DNA of 64,000 bases from JAGOTP01 sp964582475 (GTDB lineage: Bacteria > Patescibacteriota > Patescibacteriia > 2-12-FULL-60-25). Shown in pieces: positions 7,926-16,431 of the stretch; the first letter of the stretch is position 1, and the number at the start of each line of letters is the position of its first letter. A model generated the notes under the pieces. That model saw nothing but the letters and a program-made list of their open reading frames with translations, did no database searches and was not told the origin of the DNA. Location of the stretch: positions 1 through 64,000 of the forward strand of contig CAZOQS010000005.1 in assembly GCA_964582475.1 (NCBI GenBank). The letters run 5' to 3'. The translations under genes were made by a program, and so were the position numbers.

Positions 7926-9029
7926 TTATATGCGAGAAGGGTCGAGTAAGATCCCACCGCCAAGGCACTCCACTCCTTGATAGAGCACAGCTGATTGTCC
8001 TGGAGCCAGTGCCCAGACCGGGTGCTCAAAGCGTAACGTGAGCGTCCCTGGCTCGACAAGCGTCAAAAGCGCCCGTTCAGGGGTCTGACGGTACCGAATC
8101 GCCACTTCGACTTCACAGGACTTCCCTAGTTCTACAGGAATCTTCCCCGTCCAATGGAGATCACTGACCGAAGCAACCTGGGTATAAAGGGCGGGGTGTT
8201 CACGGTCTGGAACGATCACGAGCTGGTTCTTCGCTCGATTCTTGGCCGCGACATACCAAGTCGTCTGGCCATGCGAAATTTTCATCCCCTGGCGCTGACC
8301 GATCGTGTACGCGTCTAAGCCGTCATGCTGCCCCAACACTTCACCCTCTAAGGTCACGATCTCCCCCGGAGTTGGTGGGATGCGCTTACGTAAGAACTCG
8401 TGAAAATTTAACTTCCCGACAAAACAGATCCCTTGGCTATCGGGTTTGGTAGCGGTTGGGAGTTCGTGTTTTGCCGCAAGTACCCGGACCTCGGTCTTTT
8501 GGAGATGTCCGACCGGAAAGAATGTCTTCTGCAAGGCGGCTTGAGAGACGCGGTATAAAAAGTATGACTGGTCTTTATTTTCATCCAGACCCTTCAGCAG
8601 ATGAGCCGAGCCATCCGGATCGTGACGCACCTGCGCGTAATGCCCAGTCGCCACCGCATCAAAACCAAGCTTCATCGCCTGTTCGAAGAACAATCCAAAC
8701 TTAATCTCTTCGTTACAGAGTACGTCTGGATTAGGCGTCTCCCCTTGCTCATACCCTTTGAAGAGGCGGTCTAACACGCGCGCGCGATACTGTTCTTCAA
8801 AATCAAACGTAAGCAGCGGAATCCCGAGCTTCGCTGCGACACGCAGCGCATCCCGTCGCTCGCCACGCCACTGGCACTCACCCGTCCACAGATCTTTGCT
8901 ATCCGACCAGTTCTTAATGAATCCACCTACCACTTCGTATCCTTGTTCAACTAAAAGCGCCGCAGAGAGGCTCGAGTCCACTCCGCCTGACATACCAACA
9001 AGGATGCGTTGCTTTGGAGATTCAGACAT
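7926..9029 (-). CDS. mnmA: tRNA-specific 2-thiouridylase MnmA
   Basis: Adds sulfur to U34 of tRNA-Lys, -Glu and -Gln. The 367-aa product has the PP-loop ATP-binding motif MSGGVDSS near residue 13 and the two catalytic cysteines in DVLCNEEIKF (~102) and GICFVG (~200), followed by the beta-barrel domain. The start chosen is 9029 (MSESPKQR, TATG context). An in-frame ATG at 9062, also after T, would add MYLSEQLARLN but lies inside a 19-bp inverted-repeat arm shared with the end of rlmN. Both remain possible. Confidence 0.94.
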   Translation of the reverse strand: MSESPKQRILVGMSGGVDSSLSAALLVEQGYEVVGGFIKNWSDSKDLWTGECQWRGERRDALRVAAKLGIPLLTFDFEEQYRARVLDRLFKGYEQGETPNPDVLCNEEIKFGLFFEQAMKLGFDAVATGHYAQVRHDPDGSAHLLKGLDENKDQSYFLYRVSQAALQKTFFPVGHLQKTEVRVLAAKHELPTATKPDSQGICFVGKLNFHEFLRKRIPPTPGEIVTLEGEVLGQHDGLDAYTIGQRQGMKISHGQTTWYVAAKNRAKNQLVIVPDREHPALYTQVASVSDLHWTGKIPVELGKSCEVEVAIRYRQTPERALLTLVEPGTLTLRFEHPVWALAPGQSAVLYQGVECLGGGILLDPSRI

Positions 9030-9046
9030 ATTCAATCTAGCCAACT

Positions 9047-9207
9047 GTTCGCTCAAGTACATAGCCCTTCATTGCGAGGGAACTCGCGCTATGGATTGTC
9101 GTTCCAAGTCTCACGGGCAGATCTTCTCTCCGTTTTATGTGTTGCTCGCTTCGCTCACGACGGCTCAAACATCCCTCGCCGCTTCAGTGCTATGTACTTG
9201 AGCGAAC
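9047..9207. repeat. Pair of 19-bp perfect inverted repeats between rlmN and mnmA
   Basis: The sequence at 9047-9065 (gttcgctcaagtacatagc) is the exact reverse complement of 9189-9207, and similarity continues inward with gcgaggga/tccctcgc. The arms frame a 123-bp spacer that holds smaller hairpins, such as gcgag-ggaa-ctcgc, and the motif gctcgcttcgctcac. The right arm contains the rlmN stop codon; the left arm contains the upstream in-frame ATG of mnmA. The layout resembles a small non-coding mobile element (MITE-like) or a structured linker in the rlmN-mnmA transcript. No clear target-site duplication is seen. Confidence 0.7.
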
Positions 9208-10296
9208 CCCTTTGGCTTTTGCTTCTTTAGCAGCTTTTCCAACACGCACAGCAGCGAGACCCTGAGTGAGATCTCCGTTTTCTGCTTCTTGGACGGCGAG
9301 CTGGCCACAGGCGGCTTCGATGTCTTCACCGAAGGTGATGCGATGGGTTGCTGGGATGTGGAGATCGTGGAGATACCGAATAAACAAGTTGCGCTCTCCG
9401 CGGGCGGTGCCTTGGAAGGCTTCTGTTTCGTGGTATTTGATCAGGTTGACGTGGAACAAACGACAATCTTCTCCCAACCATTTTGCGAGCGCGATCGCGT
9501 CTACTTCACGATCGTTGATCCCTTTCAACAAGAGATACTCGAACATGATCTTGCGGTTGGTCTTTTCCATGTAGACCTCGAGCGCAGCGCGGAGCTTGGC
9601 AAGTGGATAGGCTTTGTTCACAGGCATGATGCGCGAACGAATTTCATCGGTGGCGGAGTGGAGTGAGATTGCGAGGTTCACCTGGTATGGCTCATCGGCC
9701 AAACGCAAAATCCCTGGAACAACCCCACAGGTGGAGATACTGATGCGACGCGCGCCGATGTGCAGCCCCTCTTCGCTGTTCATGACCTTGATCGAACGCA
9801 TGACCTCATCGTAGTTATGCATCGGTTCACCCATGCCCATGAAGACAACGTTACTCACACGCGAGTCGTGCTTCTTCAACCAGCGCTGAACCTGAACAAC
9901 CTGCTCGACGATTTCTTCCGCCGTGAGGTTACGCTTCAAGCCCATCGTTCCAGTGGCGCAAAAAGTACACGCCATCGCACACCCTACTTGAGACGAGATA
10001 CAAACGGTATCGCGCTCATCTTCGTGGCGCATGAGGACAGTTTCAATCTTTTTTCCATCCTGACATGCAAACAACGTTTTAACGGTATCGCCCTGAGGAC
10101 TCTCCTGAACCTGTACAATCGTGAGCTCATTCCAAGGGAATTCCTTCGCCGCTTCATCCCGGAGATTCTTTGGGAAGGTCGTTACCTCGTCCCACGACGA
10201 AGCCAGCGTATGAAAATACGCTTCTTTTACTTGCTTCAAACGAAAGGCGGGTTGCTTCCGTTCGGCGAGCCAATCGGCAAATCGGTTAAAATTCAT
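9190..10296 (-). CDS. rlmN: Dual-specificity 23S rRNA/tRNA methyltransferase RlmN
   Basis: A radical-SAM enzyme that methylates C2 of A2503 in 23S rRNA and A37 in some tRNAs. The 368-aa product has the iron-sulfur motif CAMACTFC (C-x3-C-x2-C) near residue 115, the GMGEPMHNYD region near 165 and the conserved C-terminal cysteine in EDIEAACGQL near 342. The start at 10296 (MNFNRFADWL) overlaps the end of the carboxypeptidase gene by 11 nt (ATGAATTTTAA), so translation is probably coupled; this start is not preceded by T. Its 3' end falls in the inverted-repeat arm described above. Confidence 0.95.
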   Translation of the reverse strand: MNFNRFADWLAERKQPAFRLKQVKEAYFHTLASSWDEVTTFPKNLRDEAAKEFPWNELTIVQVQESPQGDTVKTLFACQDGKKIETVLMRHEDERDTVCISSQVGCAMACTFCATGTMGLKRNLTAEEIVEQVVQVQRWLKKHDSRVSNVVFMGMGEPMHNYDEVMRSIKVMNSEEGLHIGARRISISTCGVVPGILRLADEPYQVNLAISLHSATDEIRSRIMPVNKAYPLAKLRAALEVYMEKTNRKIMFEYLLLKGINDREVDAIALAKWLGEDCRLFHVNLIKYHETEAFQGTARGERNLFIRYLHDLHIPATHRITFGEDIEAACGQLAVQEAENGDLTQGLAAVRVGKAAKEAKAKGVRSST

Positions 10297-11161
10297 GTGT
10301 TCGCCAGGCCCACTGCGCCAAACGCTTAGCGGTTTGGAATTGTGCGTCCTTGGTTGGTGCTCCAAATACCACGATTAGGACGTCTTTGCCAAGTTCCGGG
10401 GTTCCATCCGGTCGTTCCGGACGGAAGCGTGCAACGAAGTTATACATCGATTCTTCCAGGTAACCCGTCTTCCCCCCGAGGACCCAAACCCCTGTATTTG
10501 CAGCCAAAAGTGGGTTTGTGTTCTTAATTGTCCGCACTTGCCCGGCAGAAGCAATCCGGACCGGATAGGTCGAAACGGTCGCCGCCCGACGGATTTCTGG
10601 CAGGTTGAAAGCTGCTTCGGCGATCAATGCCATATCTTTGGCCGTCGTCATGTTCCTTGGATTCATCCCGGAAGCATCGTAGAAGACCGTTTTCTTGGCA
10701 CCCGCTGCCTTTGACACCTCGTTCATTCTGGCCAAAAAGCCCTTCGTGGTTAGACCGCTCACCCGACCAAGCGCCGTTGCGGCGTTATTCGCACTCGCGG
10801 TAATACTTGCATAAAAAAGATCACGCAGTGGAATTCGCGTTCCGGCTTTTACCTGTAAACGCCCTCCACCCACTTCGTCCGCCTTCGTGAGCGTAATGAG
10901 CCGCTCCCAGGACCCGGGCTTCTTGAGGAAGGCCATCGCGCCCGCTAATTTCGTGAGGCTGGCGGCGGTGTGTAACTTTTCGGATTTAAATTCGTAGAGC
11001 ACCTGATGCGTCCCGGGCACCATGACGATCGCCGCAGCAAACTCGTTGTGATGTGGAATGAATGGGCCCCAGTCAGCTGTTTTTGTTGCTGCAAACACAC
11101 CTCCCGGGATCAAAAGACCCGGTAGGAGCAAAAGTGATGCAAAAAAAGAACGTAGGCGCAT
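10286..11161 (-). CDS. D-alanyl-D-alanine carboxypeptidase (PBP5/DacA family)
   Basis: Trims the terminal D-Ala from peptidoglycan stem peptides outside the membrane. The 291-aa product has a Sec signal peptide (residues ~1-24, ending GGVFA) and the three serine-peptidase motifs in order: SLTK (~67), SAN (~121) and KTG (~235). It lacks the C-terminal beta domain and amphipathic anchor of E. coli DacA, so it would be released or loosely bound. It lies between the L,D-transpeptidase and rlmN. With its neighbour it forms a small peptidoglycan-maturation pair: D,D-carboxypeptidases make the tetrapeptides that L,D-transpeptidases use. Confidence 0.9.
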   Translation of the reverse strand: MRLRSFFASLLLLPGLLIPGGVFAATKTADWGPFIPHHNEFAAAIVMVPGTHQVLYEFKSEKLHTAASLTKLAGAMAFLKKPGSWERLITLTKADEVGGGRLQVKAGTRIPLRDLFYASITASANNAATALGRVSGLTTKGFLARMNEVSKAAGAKKTVFYDASGMNPRNMTTAKDMALIAEAAFNLPEIRRAATVSTYPVRIASAGQVRTIKNTNPLLAANTGVWVLGGKTGYLEESMYNFVARFRPERPDGTPELGKDVLIVVFGAPTKDAQFQTAKRLAQWAWRTHEF

Positions 11162-11172
11162 TCGTTAATAGG

Positions 11173-11946
11173 TCAACGTCCTACGATTGTAACGGGCGTA
11201 CCAATGGACGTCCACTCATACACTTCTTTCGCACTCCCTACCCCCATACGGACACAGCCATGACTCGCTTTCTTTCCCAAATGCGACTCCCCTTCTTTGC
11301 GTCCACCAGGCCATTCAGGGAGTTCATGTAATCCATATGTAGTCCCAATAAATGACATCCAGTACGGCATCCAGAGCTTCGCCGAACGCGACCAGGCGCG
11401 TGGGTGTTTTTGAAGAATCTTAAACGTTCCAAGCGGTGTTGGGGTACGTGGCAGCCCGGTTGAAACACGATGCTTCTTAATTGCGATCCCCATCACGTTC
11501 TGCGTCAGCTCTTGGGTCGCGATATTAACCCAGATTGACTTAGGTAGCAGATCACGAGCTGTCGAGGTCGGTGAAAAGGCCGCCATCACCTCTTTTCCAT
11601 CAAGGAAGGTATCGCCGTCCGTGTCTTTGTTTAACGGATCTGCTCCAAAAGCGAGCTCAAGTCGATCCACCAGCCCATCGGCGTCGGTGTCTTTATCGAC
11701 AAGATTCCCCTTTCCATTCGGGTTAAAACCTTTTTGGATTTCAATCCGATCTTCAAACCCATCTCCATCCGTATCTTTCTTTGTTGGATCCGTTTGAAAC
11801 ACCTGCGCTTCCCAGACATCTAGAAGCCCATCCCCATCCGCATCAAGGGAGAGCGTCATTTGTACAGGAACTTGAGCCGATGCACTCAGCGCAAAAGCGC
11901 AGACAGCAAGACTAACGCACAAGGAGCACAAGAACCGCGACGGCAA
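11173..11946 (-). CDS. L,D-transpeptidase (YkuD) with N-terminal calcium-binding repeats
   Basis: Cross-links peptidoglycan through 3-3 bonds, or attaches proteins to it. The C-terminal ~130 residues form a YkuD domain with the catalytic SHGCVRM motif near the end. Before it is a run of acidic repeats of the thrombospondin type 3 kind (DADGDGLLD, DTDGDGFED, DTDADGLVD, DTDGDTFLD), each an apparent calcium site. The start is uncertain: the only long ATG frame (12042) would overlap uppP by about 130 nt. A TTG at 11946 gives PSRFLCSLCVSLAVCAFALS, a credible signal peptide, and overlaps uppP by only 35 nt. Product 257 aa on this choice. Confidence 0.85.
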   Translation of the reverse strand: MPSRFLCSLCVSLAVCAFALSASAQVPVQMTLSLDADGDGLLDVWEAQVFQTDPTKKDTDGDGFEDRIEIQKGFNPNGKGNLVDKDTDADGLVDRLELAFGADPLNKDTDGDTFLDGKEVMAAFSPTSTARDLLPKSIWVNIATQELTQNVMGIAIKKHRVSTGLPRTPTPLGTFKILQKHPRAWSRSAKLWMPYWMSFIGTTYGLHELPEWPGGRKEGESHLGKKASHGCVRMGVGSAKEVYEWTSIGTPVTIVGR

Positions 11947-12739
11947 GGACCAAGCGATAGACGATGAAGGGGGTAAAGCGCCGATGGGAAACATAGGAAA
12001 GAAGGAAGCGAATAGCGAAGACCCCTGAAAGAAGCGCTGCAAAAAATCCGATTACGAGCATACTGGACGGTGTCGCAGTATCCGCCCCCTGTGTAATCCA
12101 CTTAAGTAATCCATACCCACCCGCTGCAGCCGTTACGGGGATGCTGAGTAAAAAAGAAAAACGTGCGGCTGCCGAACGAGAGAGACCCATAAACAACCCT
12201 GCAGTCATGGTAATCCCCGAGCGTGATGAACCCGGCAAGAGCGCGATCGGTTGCGCAATCGCGATCACAAGCGCCTGTGACCAACGAATCCGTGGCAGAG
12301 TTGTTGGTGACTCTTCCGGTCCAGCTACCCGATCCTTGGAGATATAATCCGCTCGCCACAAAACCAACCCCCAGAAGGCGAGATCCATGGCGACAAGCCA
12401 TGGCTTGCGACTCACATTCTCGATCCAATCATTGAGAACATACCCTAAAACCAGCGCCGGGAGCGAACAGACGACTAGCTGAATCAACAAAGTTCGCGCC
12501 GCCTCCGCCTTCTCAGATTGCTTTGAAAACAGCTCTTTCACCAACTGGATCAATGACTGACGGAAGAACCAGAGAACGGCAAGCAGCGTTCCTAGATGCA
12601 AAACTGTATCGTACGACAATCCCTGATCCGTCCAACCGAACAGGGTTGGAACCAGAATCAAATGACCACTGGAGGAGACCGGTAAAAACTCCGTGAGCCC
12701 TTGGACGATTCCCAGAACAACCGCTTGGACAATAAACAT
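11912..12739 (-). CDS. uppP: Undecaprenyl-diphosphatase UppP/BacA
   Basis: Dephosphorylates undecaprenyl diphosphate to recycle the lipid carrier for peptidoglycan and surface glycans. The 275-aa integral membrane protein has both signature motifs: GLTEFLPVSSSGHLIL near residue 14 and PGSSRSGITMTAG near 165. About eight membrane segments can be counted. It lies 9 nt after the VirD4-like ATPase gene and runs into the L,D-transpeptidase gene. Confidence 0.95.
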   Translation of the reverse strand: MFIVQAVVLGIVQGLTEFLPVSSSGHLILVPTLFGWTDQGLSYDTVLHLGTLLAVLWFFRQSLIQLVKELFSKQSEKAEAARTLLIQLVVCSLPALVLGYVLNDWIENVSRKPWLVAMDLAFWGLVLWRADYISKDRVAGPEESPTTLPRIRWSQALVIAIAQPIALLPGSSRSGITMTAGLFMGLSRSAAARFSFLLSIPVTAAAGGYGLLKWITQGADTATPSSMLVIGFFAALLSGVFAIRFLLSYVSHRRFTPFIVYRLVLAVAVLVLLVR

Positions 12740-12748
12740 AGACTGATA

Positions 12749-14956
12749 TTACTCGAAACGGACGCGTTGACCAGGGGGGACCGGCTGCGCCGCCTGACTC
12801 GTATCAGAATTCGATTGCGGATCGGGGTCGAAGTGAATATCTGGGAAAGCCACAATCTCGGGCTGAGACGAGAGTGGACGAACCGGCGGAGGCGTAGGAA
12901 CAGGCGAAGGAGATACTCCGGCGGCTGGCGCCTGACCAGAGGCACGACTTGCTGCCTGCGCTTGAGCTTCACGCACCTTTTTCCCTCCACGCTTACGGCG
13001 ACGACGCTTCTTTTCTTCCGATTCTTCTGTATGCGCACTGGCCTGGCCTTGAACAAGGGACGCAGGAGTTTGAGACGTAGGACGCAACAGCTCAGCGAGC
13101 GAAAGGTCATCGGCTCCAGCAGCCGTATCCGTTCGTTGGACGATTTTCACGGTTCCATGCGGAGCAGCCGGCTCTTCGCGCTCAGGCGGAGGCGGCGTCT
13201 TCATGACCTTCTTGATTTCAGAAGAGGAGTGTTTCCGCTCTTCACGCACGATCGGCATACAATCCGGGCAGTACATCGGACGCGAAGCATCCAGCTGGAT
13301 CGGCAAATCCCATTTCTTCGAACAACGACTACAGGTATGCGAAAACATTGGCCGCTGTTTTTTAGGCTGCATGCCGGTAGACTTTGCGACCGCGGCCGTG
13401 ATCGCCGCCATGCGTTCCGGACGAATCACAAGATAGTCCTGAGGTGGGGGTGCAATATCCTGATCAAGCGACAGACCTGTTGGATCTTTTGTTGCCGAGG
13501 AGCCCCCAAGGTCACGCTCATCTTCCGTCAAAATTTTTGGATACTGAATCGGACCCGCTGGCCCCTCGTCGGTCGACTTCTCATTCATCTCGTCGTCTGT
13601 CGAGGGCGTTGTATTCGATAATACCTTACTCGCCGAGGGCCCAAGACCCGCTGCCAGTTCCATACCACTCCACTTCAACACCTTTTCTTCAATCACGGCG
13701 CGCGGCTCGGCATAGCGCTCACGGCTCACGAAGATCACCTTCTCCTGGCTCTGCATCTTCTTTGCGATTGGTGGCAGAGTGTTCGCCGAGAAAGGCTTCG
13801 TTGCAACTCCATCGATGGAGAGCTTCAGGTAGATCTGCGTCTTCGCTAAGTTCGTCAAATCTTCTGGCAAGAAGGTGGGCGCAAATTCTGTTTCCATCGC
13901 GGCTGCATCCTCTCCACCCACACGCATTACAATAATCGTACCCACGTTACCAAAAATAGCCGGCTTCACCTTTTCATCCAACTGCTCGATATATTGGTGT
14001 GCCAACATCAAGTTCAAGCGGTATTTACGGGCTTCAGACAAAATCGAAGCGAACGACTCGTTTGCAAAGTTCTGAAACTCGTCCACATATAAGTAGAAAT
14101 CACGACGATCCGCTTCGGACGGAATACTCTGACGCTCTTGTGCTGCGAGCTGAATCTTTGTGATCAACATTCCCCCCAGCAAACGCATGTTATCTTCTCC
14201 GATGCGCCCTTTGGAGAGGTTTACAATCAAGATCTTTCCATCATCCATGATGCGACGCAGGTTTAGGGTCGATTTCACCTGGGCCACAATGTTACGGATA
14301 ACGGACGACGACAAGAATTGACCCACCTTGTTTTGCACCGGCGCAATTGCCTCTGTCGCATACTTTTCTGACCAAGAGGTGAACTCCGCTACCCAAAAGG
14401 TTTTGACAATTGGATCGCGCAAGTGTGCCACAACACGTGCTCGGTACTCTTTATCAACCAAAATACGGTTAATTCCGAGCAACGTTGCCCCCGGCATATC
14501 GAGGAGCGCCAACACGCAGTTCATTAAAATGTACTCCATGCGCGGACTCCAGACATCCGGCCAAATCTTCTTGAACACGCCCATCAGCCCAGAGGCGACC
14601 AACGGTTTCTGGCCGTCAGATTCTGTTTCAAGAATATTAAACCCGATCGGAAAATCTACATCCGATGGGTTGAAATAGATCACATCGTTAATACGATGTG
14701 GCGGGATGAAATCAATCAATTTCTCCGCCGTGTCTCCGTGCGGATCAATATAACAACAGCCGTGACTCTGGTTGATGTCTGAGACGATAAAGTTCTCAAG
14801 CAGGGTCGTCTTTCCCATACCCGTCTTTCCGATGACGTAGACATGGCGCCGGCGATCATCCGTCTTAATCCCAAACTTCCGCTTCTGATTGCGGAAGTTT
14901 GTTTCAGCGAAGAGAGTTATCTCTTGCTCGTGTTCGTGACCATGATCGATAGGCAT
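12749..14956 (-). CDS. VirD4/TraG-HerA-type ATPase with zinc ribbon and basic tail
   Basis: A 735-aa ATPase of the conjugation coupling-protein class. The P-loop GKTGMGKTT is near residue 45, the Walker B segment YLYVDEFQNF near 293, and the downstream LMLAHQYIEQL is typical of VirD4/TraG ATPases. Such enzymes are membrane-associated hexamers that pump DNA or protein. After the motor comes a four-cysteine zinc ribbon (C-x2-C ... C-x2-C, residues ~535-565), then a low-complexity segment with KKRRRRKRGGKKVREA that could bind nucleic acid. No transmembrane segment is visible; the adjoining membrane protein may provide the anchor. No relaxase or other type IV secretion genes are in the window. 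Confidence 0.85.
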   Translation of the reverse strand: MPIDHGHEHEQEITLFAETNFRNQKRKFGIKTDDRRRHVYVIGKTGMGKTTLLENFIVSDINQSHGCCYIDPHGDTAEKLIDFIPPHRINDVIYFNPSDVDFPIGFNILETESDGQKPLVASGLMGVFKKIWPDVWSPRMEYILMNCVLALLDMPGATLLGINRILVDKEYRARVVAHLRDPIVKTFWVAEFTSWSEKYATEAIAPVQNKVGQFLSSSVIRNIVAQVKSTLNLRRIMDDGKILIVNLSKGRIGEDNMRLLGGMLITKIQLAAQERQSIPSEADRRDFYLYVDEFQNFANESFASILSEARKYRLNLMLAHQYIEQLDEKVKPAIFGNVGTIIVMRVGGEDAAAMETEFAPTFLPEDLTNLAKTQIYLKLSIDGVATKPFSANTLPPIAKKMQSQEKVIFVSRERYAEPRAVIEEKVLKWSGMELAAGLGPSASKVLSNTTPSTDDEMNEKSTDEGPAGPIQYPKILTEDERDLGGSSATKDPTGLSLDQDIAPPPQDYLVIRPERMAAITAAVAKSTGMQPKKQRPMFSHTCSRCSKKWDLPIQLDASRPMYCPDCMPIVREERKHSSSEIKKVMKTPPPPEREEPAAPHGTVKIVQRTDTAAGADDLSLAELLRPTSQTPASLVQGQASAHTEESEEKKRRRRKRGGKKVREAQAQAASRASGQAPAAGVSPSPVPTPPPVRPLSSQPEIVAFPDIHFDPDPQSNSDTSQAAQPVPPGQRVRFE

Positions 14957-14968
14957 AAGCGGGAAGGA

Positions 14969-16342
14969 TCACTCTAACTCGGAAGAATCAACGACTTCAA
15001 AGGGCAGGTTCATAGGCGCAGTCGACTTCTTCGCAACAATCTGGCGCAAGCTTGGAGCCTTGACCTGCATCAGAATTGGGAAGTGCCAAATGGTTGCCAG
15101 CTCCTCCGCTGACAGGAAGAACCGCTTCACCCCCGCACCATCACGCGACCGATAATATTCGAGGAGGCGGCTTTTACGTCTGTCATTGCGTCGGTCCTTG
15201 AAAAACCAGATTGCCGAACTCATCCCTGTCTTCTTGAAGTCTGGTTTAATCGCCTGCATGTGGAAGGTATTCGTCTGCTTGATGGCTCCAATAAACCCTT
15301 GTGCGATACGCGCCTTACTGAAGGCTGTTTTCTTCGCGAGGTACAAGAACCGAATCTTACATTCAAATCCGATCTTCGAGGCTTTTCGTTCCGTCGCTTC
15401 AAGGATGTCACGCTCGATCGGACTCAAACGCATCAACTTTGGAGGTTCGTCCTTCTTTTCTGCCTTCTTTTCGCCAGAGAGGTTTATCCCAAAGATAGAG
15501 AGGATTCCCTTCACAATCTCGAATGGGAACTCCGCGATTTCAGAAATCAAACTCTTTTTCACTTCGACTTTTTCTCCGCGGAGCTTTTTAATGATCGGTT
15601 CGGCGCGCTTACGGAAGGCGTTCTGGTCCGTTGGCAAAATAGAAATCTGCATCCAGCAGTGTTCGCCTGGACCGAGACGCGACAGTACCTCGAGGTAGGC
15701 CGCAACCGGATCTTTAAACTCCCCGGAAACTTTATCTTCAAAATCGCTGTAGACCTTCAAAGAGTAGGCATCTTCTTTCACGGGAACAAATTCACACCCC
15801 CACAGGTTCCAATCTGGATCCGGGAAGCGTGGATGCTCTGGCCCCGCTTGCCGTGAATAGTCTTCGACTAGATCAATTTCCGCGTCTGGGTACTGTGCAT
15901 ACACAGCCGCCTCCACCAAATCACGACTCCCTAATAAACAGCGAATATAAAAACTTGTCTGGCCTTCGGTACACACCACCTCCATACTAATCGCCGCCTG
16001 GAAGGCACCATCACGCCATTCTTCTGCCCAAGAAATACTTGAGTGGGCACCTGCGAGCTGTGCAAATAAGTTTTCTGTGGCTTTTGGTGTTTGCTCGGAA
16101 ACGTTTGGAACGGAAATGCGGAGCAACACCCACTTCATTTTTTTAGCGAACGCTGTTTCACGGGATTCTTTATAGACTTCAAGCCCGACCATCACGGTCA
16201 CCCGGGCAATCAAAAGCCACAGGATAATGCTGACATATCCTCCTGCGAACAAGAGATATCCCATTGCCTTGAATGGGTCATCTCCTGCAATATTGAGGAA
16301 GGCTTCGAGAGAAGCGATGAAAGATGCAAACAGGTCGTCCAT
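14969..16342 (-). CDS. Membrane-anchored partner of the VirD4-like ATPase, function unknown
   Basis: A 457-aa protein with one strong membrane segment near the N-terminus (residues ~30-50), followed by a long soluble region that contains an amphipathic insert (SLISEIAEFPFEIVKGILS, ~255-275) and a C-terminal part with aromatic and basic residues. No catalytic motif was recognised. It is 12 nt upstream of the ATPase gene, the same pairing I recall from other Patescibacteria, which suggests it anchors the ATPase or forms its channel. The start at 16342 (MDDLFASF) was chosen over a GTG at 16360; neither has T at -1 or a clear ribosome-binding site. Confidence 0.75.
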   Translation of the reverse strand: MDDLFASFIASLEAFLNIAGDDPFKAMGYLLFAGGYVSIILWLLIARVTVMVGLEVYKESRETAFAKKMKWVLLRISVPNVSEQTPKATENLFAQLAGAHSSISWAEEWRDGAFQAAISMEVVCTEGQTSFYIRCLLGSRDLVEAAVYAQYPDAEIDLVEDYSRQAGPEHPRFPDPDWNLWGCEFVPVKEDAYSLKVYSDFEDKVSGEFKDPVAAYLEVLSRLGPGEHCWMQISILPTDQNAFRKRAEPIIKKLRGEKVEVKKSLISEIAEFPFEIVKGILSIFGINLSGEKKAEKKDEPPKLMRLSPIERDILEATERKASKIGFECKIRFLYLAKKTAFSKARIAQGFIGAIKQTNTFHMQAIKPDFKKTGMSSAIWFFKDRRNDRRKSRLLEYYRSRDGAGVKRFFLSAEELATIWHFPILMQVKAPSLRQIVAKKSTAPMNLPFEVVDSSELE

Positions 16343-16376
16343 GCGTTCATAGGATACCACATCTTTCCCGAGTCAG

Positions 16377-16408
16377 AAAAACACCGCCCTGTGTAGAGCG
16401 GTGTTTTT
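16377..16408 (-). terminator. Intrinsic terminator after secF
   Basis: AAAAACACCGC (16377-16387) and GCGGTGTTTTT (16398-16408) form an 11-bp stem with a 10-nt loop. On the minus strand the stem ends in five T. It closes the nusA-yidC-secD-secF unit and separates it from the ATPase pair. The plus strand also has a T-rich tail, so it may act both ways. Confidence 0.85.
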
Positions 16409-16431
16409 CTTTTTTTATTCGTGCATTCCTT

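Noticed and set aside
12701..13621. 306-aa plus-strand Arg-rich frame
   Set aside because: Antisense of the low-complexity, Glu/Pro/Lys-rich tail of the ATPase gene.
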